From Ulota crispa (taxonomy: Eukaryota; Streptophyta; Bryopsida; Orthotrichales; Orthotrichaceae), in contig OY987248.1 of the NCBI GenBank assembly GCA_963920765.1, forward strand, positions 2,981,001 to 3,045,000: a stretch of DNA of 64,000 nucleotides, given 5' to 3'. Numbering within the stretch: position 1 is the stretch's first letter; the number at the start of each line of letters is the position of its first letter. Shown here one piece after another: positions 23,406 through 34,847 of the stretch. The notes below the pieces were generated by a model. That model made no database searches. It was given only the letters and a program-made list of their open reading frames with translations, and was not told the origin of the DNA. The translations under genes were made by a program, and so were the position numbers.

Positions 23406-24121
23406 AAGGTTGGAGGTTCATAAACCGTCCAAGCTCTAAATTTGCCCACCCTCTGAAATGCACTCCTTCTATACATGATGTTTTTCATAGGTTTTCAAAA
23501 TGTACAAGTAGTGTATATTTGAGGAGGTGGGAGGTTTTAGAGCCCTATGCTAGTTCAGCTTCAAAATTTCATAACTAATTCCGCAAAACTTCAAAAAATA
23601 TGAAACAATTTGAGTTAGATATCAGTTCTTCTTGTCTTTCAAGGAAAATGTACTAAAGATTATTTCAAGAAGTTCCACCTCCCCAAAACTCAGTTCCAGC
23701 TCTTAGAGCATCACCACCTGTCCTACAAAATGGATGGCCTTCTAGGAAGAGGTCAGCCTACTCCCAAAAAAGAGCCCCACCCAACTCCAAAAATGAATGA
23801 CCTTTTGGAAAGGGTGACCCCAAAACTTGCCATGGCCTCAAAAATTGCCTTGTTTTCAAGCCACCCTCTTGGCCTCCAAAACCTAATGAGACAAGAGGCA
23901 CACCTTTCTCCTCTAATGCGATCTGCTTACAAGTTGTTCTTTTTGAGCATAAAAGAAGGGAGTCAATGGGGGCCAAGACTCCTTGACCTCTCAACATGCC
24001 ATGATGGTGACCCCCGACCTCCAAATCTGATGGCCCCTCCTGTTCCAAGCCCAAAGGTGGCCAATTTTTTGGGGCCTGGTGGTGATGCCCTTAGATGGTC
24101 CATTCACGAGCCTCCTACCTT
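23406..24121. repeat. Family E MITE, copy E3, interrupted
   Basis: The ends AAGGTTGGAGGTTCATAAAC and CGAGCCTCCTACCTT match the other family E copies, but the left-type sequence CAGTTCCAGCTCTTA is split from GATGGTCCATTCACGAGCC by the insertion at 23706-24090. Without it the element is about 328 bp, like its siblings. Confidence 0.75.
23706..24090. mobile_element. Tourist-like MITE nested in E3
   Basis: The 385-bp element has ends GAGCATCACCACC and inverse GGGCATCACCACC. A 3-bp duplication TTA flanks it (23703-23705 and 24091-24093). Copy E2 gives the unoccupied site CCCTTAGATGG. A TTA/TAA duplication with GRGCATC ends fits PIF/Harbinger (Tourist). It is more GC-rich than its host, and the 148-codon frame across it is not a recognisable protein. 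Confidence 0.82.
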
Positions 24122-24379
24122 AGAAAAAGTTTTACTTCCCCATACATGTATTGCTGTGTCGGTTCGATCGGAGTAGGCGTCGGTCGAAGGGCCAAGGTTG
24201 ATGCCAGGTGAAAATATTTTAACTTCTATTTTAACTTTATATCCTTTCTGACAGCCGCAACAGGGAATGTAACGGGGAATGTTCGATTAGCTGGCTCAGG
24301 TTTTTGCCTGAATCAGGTGCAATGGTGCATATGAGTGATAAGTTAGGACTCGATTTTGTTGGTACGTTGAACTTTTTAA

Positions 24380-24997
24380 TCCCTAAAAGCCTGCGGCACC
24401 AAATTTTGGTGTCTGCAATAGAGAAAGTTCAATTAACAGAACTAAGTTATTTTATTTAATAGTTTACATTTTGAATTTATTCTTCGTGAAGTTTAATTTT
24501 AGGATCAACAACTTGATTTTGAAAATGATCAATTATGAGTTTTTTATTCAAGTTTTTGTGCATGGATCTTGATTTTCTTTAGTGTTGAGAGCTCTTGGAA
24601 ATGAGCCTAATATACACTAGATCTTAGAGAAAAATTTACTCAAAAATTTCATTTGAAAAAATTGTAGAAGAAATTTTGAAAAACTATAAAGTGATTGGGA
24701 TTATGTATGTTATTTCCTTTAACCATATATGTTTTTGATGGTCATTTTTTAAGATCCAACATGTGAAAAGAGGATTCAAAGATTTCAAGTCATTTTTGTA
24801 GTTTTAATACCCTTACAATTAAACATTATAATCTTTCAATCCATTAGTGATATTGTTGTGTTTTCTTTTCCTGTGTGACCTTTAACATATCTTGTTTGAA
24901 TTTGTACAATCACAATTCAAAGAAACTTGATATATCTTGTCAAAATGTTGCCTTTTTGTTCAATTTTGCCAAAAAAAAGGCCTCAGACATTTAGGGG
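24380..24997. mobile_element. TTAA element A15
   Basis: It starts TCCCTAAAAGCCTGCGG and ends GGCCTCAGACATTTAGGGG, with TTAA at 24376-24379 and 24998-25001. The 618-bp interior is AT-rich and non-coding and does not match the A1 interior. It is a member of the group by its ends only. Confidence 0.6.
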
Positions 24998-25001
24998 TTA
25001 A

Positions 25002-25863
25002 TGCTAGAGGATCCGTTGGACACAAGATTGATGGTCCGGAGTGTGATGGGGAGTACCAACTTATGAATTGTCATTGCATAAGGTACGTTTGCACTTGGCT
25101 TCGATGGTGGTGGTGAACCCAGTACTTCAGAGTACAAAGGTGCACTGAAATTCATACCTCGGATTTAGCACCCACCCTCAAGACGTGAGAAAATACCTTT
25201 GAGAATAATGTTCTTTTCCTCTGACAATATTTTTTGTAAGTGGGTACACTTGAGTTGCCCACTTGAAAAAGTTGAGTTGTTACTTTAGGCCAGTTTAGGT
25301 TGTTGGATAGCACATGCAAACAGACGAATCGCACAGGCCAACAAATGTGTCAGCTCTTGTTTTTAGGGCAGTTTTAAGGTTTTTGACCTAAATAAGAAAA
25401 AATCAAATCACTATTATTTATTTTTGCTATGTGATATGGTTTTAAATCCACGTGTTGACTTCATGTTAGCAACAACAAGTGTGACCAACATGTACGTAAT
25501 AAGTTTTTTCATCAGTTTTTATCATTTTTTGAAATCAATTATGAGTTGACTACATTGGACAAACATGAGCTCAATCGGACACTCCATGCAGATGGGCAAC
25601 TGGACAGACAGACGGTCCAATATGATAACCATGGAAAAAACCTATATTCATAGTATTCTTAGTATCCAAAAATCTTTGTACTTTGAAATGCTAATTTATA
25701 GATCTCAAATTCTCAAGGGATAATTTGAATAACGCCATATTAAGTAAATTGGGAAAAAATGGAATTTTGAGACTTTTGGAATTTATGTTCTTTATAGATT
25801 ATTCATTGAACACTCTTTAAAAAACATAAAATCCAAAATTCCCAAAATTCCACTCCCAATTTA
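25002..25863. other. Intergenic stretch
   Basis: No gene recognised. Near 25732 there is a family C left end (AACGCCATATTAAGTAAATT), but its partner end was not found with certainty. Confidence 0.4.
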
Positions 25864-26110
25864 CCCCTAAAGGATGTTGCTTACCAAAGGTGTTGGTTGT
25901 ATACTTGTAATCCTACAAGGACCATTTAATACTTGAAGAAATTGTTTCATGAAAAATGTCAAAACTTCCCCAAAAAATCCTAGCTGATTGATAGTATGTT
26001 AATAACTTGGCATAAAATTTTCAGCTCCAATGGGATTCATATGCTACCCTAATACTCCATCCATATACAACTCAGGAAAGCGTATACAATACAGCAACAT
26101 CCTTTAGGGG
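25864..26110. mobile_element. TTAA-group element A11 (short)
   Basis: The 247-bp element starts CCCCTAAAGGATGTTGC and ends CAACATCCTTTAGGGG, giving perfect 16-bp inverted ends. The flanks are TTTA and TTAT, so only TTA is shared; either TTAA has mutated or this copy has a 3-bp duplication. It is non-coding. Confidence 0.65.
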
Positions 26111-26612
26111 TTATCATGTTGAATGCTTTTACAGACATTGTTATAGCATATGGGACCATATACTGTACGTAATTGAAGAATTCATTAGCAAAATCATTTA
26201 TAGAAGTTACAGTCTGGGAAGTTTTTAAAGCTTAATCGGCCAATATCCAACATTCTCTTGGGCCAATCGATTGTATAGAGTATACTCCCGGCTAAGCCTA
26301 TAGAAAATAAAGAATATTTCTTATTTTCCTCTTAAATGGTCAGTTTTTTTCCTAAACTTTTGAATTCAATTCAGCAATTCTCAAAATCAACCGGCTAGCT
26401 TGTAACAAAATGCCGGTACTCCTCGTACTTTGATAGAAGTCTTGCTAAGGGTGTCAGGATGTGAGGTTTAGTGGAATCTAATATTTATATTGAAAAAAAC
26501 AGGTTTTGACCTATCTGTTTGGTAATTCAACCAGTGTTACCTGTTGCCATATGCCATGCCATGCATTTCTGCAGCTGTGACGAAGATCTAACATTTATAA
26601 AAGAAACACGGC
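26111..26612. other. Intergenic stretch
   Basis: AT-rich DNA with no gene, RNA or element ends recognised between A11 and the next Harbinger-like element. Confidence 0.4.
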
Positions 26613-26615
26613 TAA

Positions 26616-27159
26616 GGGCCATTTCACACTATGACCGGCCAAGTCAAGAGGCCATGGGATTGAGTGGCCAAATTTTGGTGAGAGGCCAACAAGATGGATT
26701 AAAAATAAGTAATAAAATATTATTTTTGACACCTTTGGCTCATTTTAGTGCGAAACCTCTAAAGGCCAAGCTCTTGATAATGAGCTTCCACGGCCTGTCA
26801 ACTTGAATGGCCATAGTGTAAAGCCTCCAAAGGCCAAGCCCAAAGTCCAAAGCCATAACATTTACTAGACCTTCTAAATCTAACGGCCAAGATCTTATAA
26901 GCCTTTGATTATTTTATGAACACAATGTGATGGCCTCTCAACCATAGTTTGGGTCTACACTTTTGCTTGATCCAAACTACTGCCGAGAGGTTGTCAACTT
27001 TAGATGATAAAATATTACCATGTAGACATTTGGAGGATGACAGCTTTTGAAGTTTGGTCTCTAATGTGAAGGGTTAAGAGGCCGGACGCTCAATTTCTTG
27101 CAATCTGATTGGTGCATATCAACAGCCTCTCGACCTTTGACCATAGTGTGAAGCCGCCC
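26616..27159. mobile_element. Harbinger-like MITE with TAA duplication
   Basis: The ends GGGCCATTTCACACTATGAC and inverse GGGCGGCTTCACACTATGGT are flanked by TAA (26613-26615 and 27160-27162). The word GGCCATAGTGTAAAGCC recurs inside near 26810. The 544-bp element is non-coding; the 95-codon frame at 26519-26806 crosses its boundary and is not a gene. Confidence 0.78.
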
Positions 27160-27349
27160 TAACGATGGCTGGTGGGCATGGATGGGGGATGGGGGATGGG
27201 CATCTATTGCTCTTTGTTTAGGTTGCTGAAAGGGTTCACCAACTAGTTGTTCATAAAATAGCTCATATTTTCTCTCTTTGTCTCACTCAATAAAAAACGG
27301 AGGGTCAAAAGTTTAAGTTTGAAACTTTGAATGTGCTAATTTTTTTAAT

Positions 27350-27683
27350 GGGAAATTTTTTATGGATACCCCTTAAGTTTGTCATATTTTCATAGATACC
27401 TCTGCTTTTTCAGAAATTTCAGAAGTACCTTTAGACCTAAATTTTTAGGTTTTTGTTTTGTTGTGCATGCTACTTTCCTTCTTCCTCTGCGCACAGCCGC
27501 ACACGCATTACAAGAAAGAAGTAGTGTACGCACAAAGGAAGAAGAGAAGTGGCATGCACAACAAAACGAATACCTGAAAATTTTGGTCAAGGATATTTGT
27601 GAAGTTTCTGAAAAAGCAAGGATATCTATGAAAATATGGCAAACATCCTAGCGGCGAGTTCAAGGGTATCCATGAAAATTTCC
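27350..27683. mobile_element. Mutator-type MITE in a T7AA site
   Basis: The left end GGGAAATTTTTTATGGATAC and inverse right end GGAAATTTTCATGGATACCC bound 334 bp. The flanks carry a direct repeat TTTTTTTAAT (27340-27349 and 27684-27693), the same T7AA target used by the MITE at 19087. The interior is also partly palindromic (TTTTGTTGTGCATG ... CATGCACAACAAAA). The opposed frames at 27379-27651 and 27390-27590 result from this symmetry. Confidence 0.8.
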
Positions 27684-27787
27684 TTTTTTTAATTCAAATG
27701 AAAAGAAAATCATTGTTTTCAATATCTATTTAAAACATTTAGCAAGTTTGAGGCACAATGTCACGCCCTCTAGATACGTCTGATTAA

Positions 27788-27875
27788 CCCTTAAAGGACG
27801 GGTTAGTCACTGCATTTTGGTTGCACAGTGAGTATTTGCCAAGGACGTTTTTTTGTCCTCCTTGTCCATTAAGGG
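27788..27875. mobile_element. TTAA element A10, smallest member (88 bp)
   Basis: TTAA flanks both sides (27784-27787 and 27876-27879). The ends are CCCTTAAAGGACGGG and inverse CCCTTAATGGACAAGG. It keeps only the termini and a few bases between, which shows that the ends alone define the element. Confidence 0.7.
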
Positions 27876-27879
27876 TTAA

Positions 27880-28812
27880 GGACTTTCAATTCCTCAAATA
27901 GGTTAACCGTACTTAATGCAAACATGTGATTTTGCCTTTATATCTGTTGTTGCCATTGTAGCACTTTTTGAAAAAAGAGAAGTGAAGAGCTTGGTTGGCT
28001 ATTTGTGTACTCCACTTATACAATTCAATTTATTTACTTCTAATAGCTCTAAATTGTACCCCTGCATTTACTCTTGGGGCTAGGAAGAAAGATAATGATT
28101 TGTAGGTGTTTATTTGAATTTTTGATGTTTGGTAATAAAGGTTTCGAATGAGGAAGGAAAACAAAAGATTCTGAGCTTGCTAAAAATACCCAAACTCTAG
28201 CCCTCAATTACTATATCTTCCATTTCAACTTCCACTCTTGAGTCTTGACACCCCACAATTTTACCAATCAGTTTATTAGGCAAAGAACATGGTTGTGCCC
28301 ACGACCAAGTACCCACGTAAGGTATGCGCGCCCATAAGCGTGGATATAAGGCTTTTGGAGTAGGTAAAACAATTGATTAACTTTGAAAAAAAATTGTATG
28401 TTAGGAAGTAGAAATCAAAAATATTGGCATCAATTTTAAGGTTTCAATTGCAAGTATTTGTTCATAAATTTTTTTCAAAGTCCAAAATCATTGAAATTGT
28501 AAGAACCATGTGTAAGAGATGCAAAAAAGAAGGTTTGTTGGTTCTTAAATAGTGAGATGGATACTCAAAACTATCATGTTAGTCACCCACAACCATCACT
28601 TCATGACCCATAACTTGTTTTTTTAGTATTTGTTCATTCTGACATGGTCAAATCATGCTTATGAAGACACCCTCGCCTATGGGTGTGACTACCTTAGAGT
28701 ACATTTCTTGGACAAAAGTGTTGCCGCCCCTTTTTACCATTCAAAGTTATAAGTATATTATGGAATACAATTGGCATTTTATTACACTGCATTTATATTT
28801 AATTTTTACTAG
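27880..28812. other. Intergenic stretch
   Basis: No gene recognised. A partial family D-like end (GTAAGGTATGCGCGCCCATAAGC) occurs near 28317 without a visible partner. Otherwise AT-rich DNA. Confidence 0.4.
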
Positions 28813-29450
28813 CAATCCCAATCAAATTTACCAAAATTCAATTCCACAAAATCAAAACCCAATGTTTGATGAATTATTTTAAATACTAATCATGGTTTTA
28901 CATGATGATTGATTAAAGAACAACAGTGATGAATTTTTGAGACTTGATTGCATGGATATTTAGGAAACATTCAGATGTTCATTTTTTCATATTACAAAAC
29001 ATCTTCAAAAAGTTTCAAATTTTTTTACAAAGATTTTACTGTTGGGATGATCATGACCAAATTTAGTAAATAGATATCTATGTTTTTTATTTAGCTTTTG
29101 GCAAAGTAAACACATCATCATGCTCAAAGGTACAAACTTAATCATGATATATGAGTCAAATAACAAAATCTAATTACCATAAAAATATATTTTTTACTAA
29201 ATTTGGCCATGATCACCCCAACATTAAAATATCTATAGAAAGAATTTTGAAACTTTTTGAAGATGTTTTGTGATAAGAAAGATACGTGTATGAATGTTTC
29301 CTAAATATTCATGCAATCAAGTCTCAAAAATTCATCACCATTCTATTTTAATCAATTATCATGTGAAACCATGGATTTTATTTAAAATAATTGACCAAAA
29401 ACAACATTTTGATTTTTAGTAACAAAAATTTGGTTTTCTCGATTGGGATC
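28813..29450. repeat. Foldback element with AATCCCAATC ends
   Basis: The left part (GATGAATTTTTGAGACTTGA, CATATTACAAAACATCTTC, GGATGATCATGACCAAATTT) is the inverse of matching words in the right part (GGCCATGATCACCCC, GAAGATGTTTTGTGATAAG, CAAGTCTCAAAAATTCATC). The outer limits AATCCCAATC and GATTGGGATC are about 640 bp apart. No target duplication was settled, and it is non-coding. Confidence 0.7.
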
Positions 29451-29813
29451 GTATAAGAATCAGATATCAACACTACTAGAACAAAAGGCCAATTATAATT
29501 TTTATTATACAAATTTCTTTGAATACCATAAGGGGTCTCAGGTATACTTTCTTTTTGGTACTGTACAGAATACTTTGGTGAACAGGTCTAAACAGCGTTG
29601 TTCAAAGTTCATTGACCTCTGTCCGTTCGTCAGCAAATATGGGCAGCAAAATGAATCTAGACCAAAGATACCCTTTCTTACAATTTTAAAATCCTTACAA
29701 GCACATTTCCATACATCAATCATGAATGCACCTTGCTAGGTGCATTTCAGAAACTCTTTCCTACCACCACCCCACTAACATCACACCCATGACCACACCT
29801 ACCACCAAGCCTG
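29451..29813. other. Intergenic stretch
   Basis: Opposed frames at 29443-29739 and 29538-29723 have no domain. Nothing recognised. Confidence 0.35.
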
Positions 29814-29816
29814 TTA

Positions 29817-30176
29817 GGGCATCTCGTGCAGCACGCTTTTCAAGCCCTGAAAAAATGAGGTTTCACTGTGAGAATGACTTGGACTTTCACGGCAAGGCTT
29901 GAAGTTCTCCTGCAATCCTAAAGGTTATAAGATTTGCACTTGTTACAACTAATTGTACGAGTACACCTGGCTATGAAGTGGGGTCGCGCGTGAAGAGTGC
30001 TTGATAGGGACCGTGAAGGAGGCCTAGAAAAAGCTTGCATTTGACGGGAAGGAGGTTAAATTTGAAGGCCCCGTGACCTGCACAAGGACGCATCAAATGT
30101 TGTTGGAGACCTGAAACGCGAAAGTTGTTATGGCTACGAAACACAAGGCTGTTTTGACGTGGTGCAGGAGATGCTC
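29817..30176. mobile_element. Tourist-like MITE
   Basis: The 360-bp element has ends GGGCATCTCGTGCAGCA and inverse GAGCATCTCCTGCACCA, with a TTA duplication (29814-29816 and 30177-30179). Like the others of its group it is more GC-rich than the surrounding DNA. The minus frame 29971-30300 runs across its end and is not a gene. Confidence 0.82.
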
Positions 30177-30179
30177 TTA

Positions 30180-30909
30180 ACAGCGCTTGATGGTTGCCAT
30201 GCACACGCGGGCGAATGTGGCCTTGCTGTGGCATTGCAAGCTCATCACCAGAATACCATCCAGAGACTCTCCCAACTTTGCCTAATTTGTAAACAACCAT
30301 GCTCTTCTATCGTGCAGGGAGCCCCGCCATTTTGCTGGATGTACAGAATATACTTAGAAAGAGATCTCTTCAACTGACACAGTTTCACAGTTGGGTACTA
30401 CACCGAATAAATATATACTATGAGTGCATAATTACAGTGGCTTCATAATTATTCTCCTCCATAGTAAATTCGTGAATTTTGTTGTAAGTCACTACGATAA
30501 GCAGGTCCACCAAACAATAAAGCTAACTACACTAGCGGTAGTCACGGTTGGTCCGAGATTTAGATTTCTGTGAAGATTGAGAGAATGTAGAGTGAAATCA
30601 CGAGCCAATAAGATGGGAACAACGCTGCGAGATGAAACCAGAATTATAGTTCTCTCGCAAAAATTTGAAGGAAGTCATTTCTCCACGCCTGGGCAAGGAT
30701 AAAAAATTTCTCAATCTTCATGGAAAACGTCTTGTGCCAGTTGCGGACTGAAGGCCACGTTGATTTCCATGAAGATTGCAAATGAGAAAATTCGAACCGT
30801 GACTACCACTATTGTGAAAGACCGGCAAGTGAATGAAGCATTCGTTTGGAATGGTTCAACTATGTAAGCCTTATGGATGGATTTATATAGCAAATTACAC
30901 CCTTTAGGT
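30180..30909. other. Intergenic stretch, moderate GC
   Basis: No protein domain, RNA gene or element ends recognised. It is less AT-rich than average and could be an old, diverged element. Confidence 0.35.
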
Positions 30910-31218
30910 AAGGTAGGAACACCCATAAGCGTTAGTTTAAGAGTTTTGAACATGATCATTAATAAACATTTAGCAAATTCTAGGATTGCATTAGCAACTG
31001 AAAAACAATGAGTTTGCACTTTTGAATGTATTGTTTGGATACTGGGAGGTAAGTTGTAAATTTTTAAGGAGCAAACTGCCATTGTACCCGTAACCAACAC
31101 TAAGGTTTCATGTTCATATGTTGTACATCCTTGTAATTACATCTATTTACTTCTCTAATTTCCAAGATTTTAGAGGTGACGGTTATGGGAACACTATGCT
31201 TATGGGTGTTCCTACCTC
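30910..31218. repeat. Family D MITE, copy D2 (inverted)
   Basis: The ends AAGGTAGGAACACCCATAAG and CTTATGGGTGTTCCTACCTC bound 309 bp whose interior is the reverse complement of D1 (TTTGAACATGATCATTAATA near the left end; AGGTGACGGTTATGGG near the right). The 129-codon minus frame at 30711-31100 follows the element and is not a gene. Confidence 0.78.
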
Positions 31219-31296
31219 ACACTATTAGTATTGGGTGCCCTCCTAACAATGACATCATGGCGTTACCCTTTACATAAGGTGGTTGTTATAGAACTT

Positions 31297-31369
31297 AAAT
31301 CTAGGTGCACCATAGATAGCTTATTGCCCTTGATCAAATTGATAAGCTATCTATGATGAACCTAGATTT
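31297..31369. repeat. Small hairpin, about 73 bp
   Basis: The arm AAATCTAGGTGCACCATAGA then TAGCTTAT pairs with ATAAGCTATCTATGATGAAC then CTAGATTT, with a loop of about 15 bases. It lies directly left of element A2. Its size resembles a microRNA precursor, but a tiny MITE is at least as likely. Confidence 0.55.
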
Positions 31370-31371
31370 TA

Positions 31372-32522
31372 TCCCTAAAGGACCAAGCCCTTTTTTCTAC
31401 CAAAATCATTGAAAACTGCCACTTCTAGGGGATGAGTAAGAAGGTGGATTCTTTTTTTTTTGGGAAATCCAACTATAGGATCTTGCCTTAGTCTAGGAGA
31501 GGTACTTGTGGGAAAAAAATCAAGTCATTCTAGAAGCAGAGGAGGGAGATATTTACATTTGCAGTGAAGGGATCATTAGAGAAATTTTGAGCCCTCCAAA
31601 AGGCCCCTACAAATGGTGGCGTGGTACATTATGGAGATTTATTATTATTATTATTACTAAAACTACCGTGGCACATGATTTGACATCTTGTAAATGTCAA
31701 AATTTGTTTAAGAAATGGCAGTTTTTTTTTCTATATGCACATCTCTCATGTAATGGTAGGGGCCTTCTAGAGGGCTCAAATTTTCTCTAATAAAGTTTTT
31801 TATCTTTGATGTCACTAAATTTCAAAAGCCTTTGACCACTCTTACATGAAATAAACTACTCTACCCAAAATTGTGCTTTTATTTTTCCATGTAAGAGATC
31901 AAGTTAGGTATACATGGGAGAATTTTCAAATCAATTGGAACTACAAAACACATGGGAAAAAATAGTAAGTAAGAAGAAGTAGGGAATGAGTCAAAACACA
32001 AAATTGTTAAGAATTTAATTATATAAATGAAAAATGAAAATCCTGACAATTATAATGTTGTAATAAACAATCTACTTCCTAGCTTTGGTTTAGTTTTTAT
32101 TTCCAAAATATTGAAAATTGAGTAAAATAAAGGACTTCAAAGTTTATTTTAGAGTAGGGAATCCATAATTGCCCGCAAACAAAAACTCCTCATAACTTTC
32201 ATCTCATTGATTGAAATGGAATGATTCAAAGCTTCCCACATACAAAAAAATCTAAAGAACCAATTTCAAATTTTTATTAAAAAAAAATGAATTTGAAAGA
32301 AGTTTTTTGGTCTGCATGGATGGGAAATCCTCCCCAAATTTTCATAAATTCTTGCATAATTTCTTCGTCGAATGTCAGAATGAGAAAAAATTTAAATGAC
32401 CACGTAGATTTTTGAATTCCCCATCTTTCATAAAGGTTTCAAAAAATCACACAAAGCAATTTAGCCATAGGTACATGCCCAGAATCTCATTTGTCCCCTA
32501 AGGGACAACAGTGCTTCAGGGG
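31372..32522. mobile_element. TTAA-group element A2 (long form)
   Basis: It starts TCCCTAAAGGACCAAGCCC and ends CAACAGTGCTTCAGGGG; the flanks TTTA and CTAA are decayed TTAA sites. The interior closely follows A1 and 62345-63262 (for example AATTGCCCGCAAACAAAAAC near 32167) and lacks the nested MITE. It holds extra sequence near 31500-31790, which produces a 94-codon frame without a domain. Confidence 0.7.
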
Positions 32523-32990
32523 CTAAATGCAATATTCAGTGTATCTTGTATGCACAAATCTACCTGAGTTCTGTTCCTCTTCAGTTTTTACTGCGCAACA
32601 ATAATTAGCATTATCATGCTTTTTAGACATCACCCACGAATGGCCACTCTGTAAAGTTTCATTCTTTATTTGTTCGTATTTTCCAATTAAAGTAAACTGG
32701 TCTAGTGCAATATACAGAAATTAGAACTGCACCACCAAGGCCAAACTTCAAGCGCCAACTGAAGTATTTTTGGATGCAATTGGCCAACGGACCATCTTCG
32801 TAACCCGCCATTGTCATCCTCCAAACATGTCGACACTGCCATTATAGTAAATCTCAATTCAATAAAAACAGTTAGGACTGTATATGTGGAAAGCTTTGCT
32901 AGAAAAAGAAGAAGCCCATATTGAATAAAAAACAAACAAAGGCTTGGTTGTCAGATATGCCAAGGACTATGGTTCTAACTTACTGCTAAG
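32523..32990. other. Intergenic stretch
   Basis: No gene recognised. The minus frame 32702-32935 has no conserved motif. Confidence 0.35.
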
Positions 32991-33265
32991 TTACTTTCAT
33001 TGTGAGGGAAAACTGTCCCGACCTCCTTGCTCCTTCCAGTTCCTCCAGTCCAGTTCCCGCTGCCCACCTCGGCCGCCCTCGCGGTTCGCCCCTCGGCATT
33101 CAGAGAAGCGCGCCGCGATTCTGCTATCTCTGCCCCCATTTCTCTGCTGCTCGTGGGGTCCACTCAGTCTTTGTCGGTGTGGGTACGTCTGGATCCGACG
33201 ATATTCTATTCCTATACATCTCACAACTGGCTTTTCCTCTCCACCTGGAGCTCCTGATTGAGACC
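32991..33265. other. GC-rich island of unknown origin, cut by a TTAA element
   Basis: About 250 bp are strikingly C/G-rich against the AT-rich surroundings (CCGCTGCCCACCTCGGCCGC near 33056). Four overlapping frames (33002-33370, 32944-33261, 33027-33257, 32997-33224) are open because stop codons are rare at this composition; none has a domain I recognise. It stops abruptly at the TTAA of element B2. It could be a relic of a gene start (5' UTR or first exon) or a captured fragment. I cannot choose between these. Confidence 0.4.
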
Positions 33266-33269
33266 TTAA

Positions 33270-33921
33270 CCCCTGAGCGTCCAGCCCATTTTCACCAAAA
33301 TCAGCCTTTTCATAGACCTACAACTTTGGTGCATCATATCTCAGCTAATCAGATGATCCACAAAAAGTGACCATTGAAAACGGTAGAACACTTACTTGGA
33401 AAATGGCTTGTAAATTTTGGGAACAATTGACCATGGGAGATGAGAGATTATAATATTTGATCAAACAACATGTGATGGTAGAATCTCAATTTTTGGCATG
33501 TAGTTGCTATTTATTAACTTTTACAAAATTTTATAAGCCCTTGATTCATCTCAAATTTTGTGAGTAGAAAGATTAGATGTGAATGCACACATATGCAAAT
33601 TATTGAAGATTGTACTTCTTTGAATGCTAAGCTTTAGGGCTTCAACAAAACACATTGCAAAGAAGCTTACAAAGGAATTTGACAAATTGTAACATCTAAG
33701 TGCTACCCTAAACCTCACCTTGTATTGTATTCCATACAATCAAGGCACCCTAGATACTTGTACAACATTTGATTTGACTTGCCATTATTCCACTTGTGTG
33801 GACCACTTGAGTACCTTACTAATTGTAGTTTACAACAAATTCAAAAAAATAGATCATGTCCTACAAAAAGGCTCATTTAAATCAGGAGAGGCCATATTAT
33901 GGCCTTGGGGTTGCTCTGGGG
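33270..33921. mobile_element. TTAA element B2 (CCCCTGAGCG type)
   Basis: It starts CCCCTGAGCGTCCAGCCC, as B1 does, and ends TGGGGTTGCTCTGGGG. TTAA lies on both sides (33266-33269 and 33922-33925). The 652-bp interior is non-coding. It is the first of four TTAA elements in a row. Confidence 0.7.
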
Positions 33922-33932
33922 TTAACCCTTAA

Positions 33933-34843
33933 CCCCTAAAGGCCCAAGGAACCCACTTCGGGCTTTATGAGAACTCAGATAGGTTCTATTGACTGCATAA
34001 TTTGGAAATTTTTCATGAAATTTTTAGGATGGATGCTACTCATCATAATCTACATGTGAAGCTTTATTTCATGTCATTCCAATTAGTATTGCAAAAGTTA
34101 GAAGGTTTTTTCAATTTCAATGTCAACCCGGGTAGCAAAAAATATATTCTAATTTTTTTTAAATTTTTTTATAGAATTGTATAGAATGATACCTACTCAA
34201 AAAAAATTGAATCACTCAATTCCAAATAATGAGGTAAGAGTTACAAGGAGTTTACATTTACAAGCAATGAAGGTAGGAAGAGGGTAGAAAAAACATATAT
34301 AGTTATCTTTTACTCTCAATTTTGAAAGTTTTCAAATGAAAATGAAAATTAGAGTTACAAATTGTCTGTTAGAGCATTCTCACCATTGGGATTAACAATT
34401 TTCAAATTCTTCCAAAACTTATTAGCATATTAGTTATATCTTTCATTCATCAATACCTTTCACTTTACAATTTTTGTAAAAATGAATCCAAAAGTTTTTG
34501 ATTAAATTTGTTTATATATGCTTTCAACCCATTTTCCAACATATTGCAAAAATTGCAAAAGAAATACAACATATGTGTTTTTTTTCTAAAAAGTTTGAAA
34601 ATCAAAACTTCACCTTTTGGAAGGACTAGAAAAGCTTACATTTTGAAGTTTAGGCACATTGATCTTGCAATTGGTGGGGATATTCATTCTGAAATTTTGG
34701 GACAATGTACTTGTGCAAGTCAACCAAAGGAAACTATGGTTGGATTTGTTAAAAAATAAGTTTCAATGAAGATTTTGACCTTGGTTTGGGGACTAGTATT
34801 TCGAAGCAGTTTTGGGCCTCTAAACACAAAAGAATTTTAGGGG
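33933..34843. mobile_element. TTAA element A7
   Basis: It starts CCCCTAAAGGCCCAAGG and ends AAGAATTTTAGGGG, with TTAA at 33929-33932 and 34844-34847. Only CCC separates its left TTAA from that of B2. The 911-bp interior is AT-rich with no domain. Confidence 0.7.
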
Positions 34844-34847
34844 TTAA

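Noticed and set aside
23730-24176. 148-codon plus-strand frame.
   Set aside because: It begins inside a Tourist-like MITE and runs out through its end into host DNA; no domain, and the opposite strand is also open.
27379-27651. 90-codon frame with a mirrored frame on the other strand.
   Set aside because: It lies wholly within a palindromic Mutator-type MITE.
33002-33370. 122-codon frame in the GC-rich island.
   Set aside because: Four overlapping frames on both strands are open because of base composition, and this one runs on into transposon B2.
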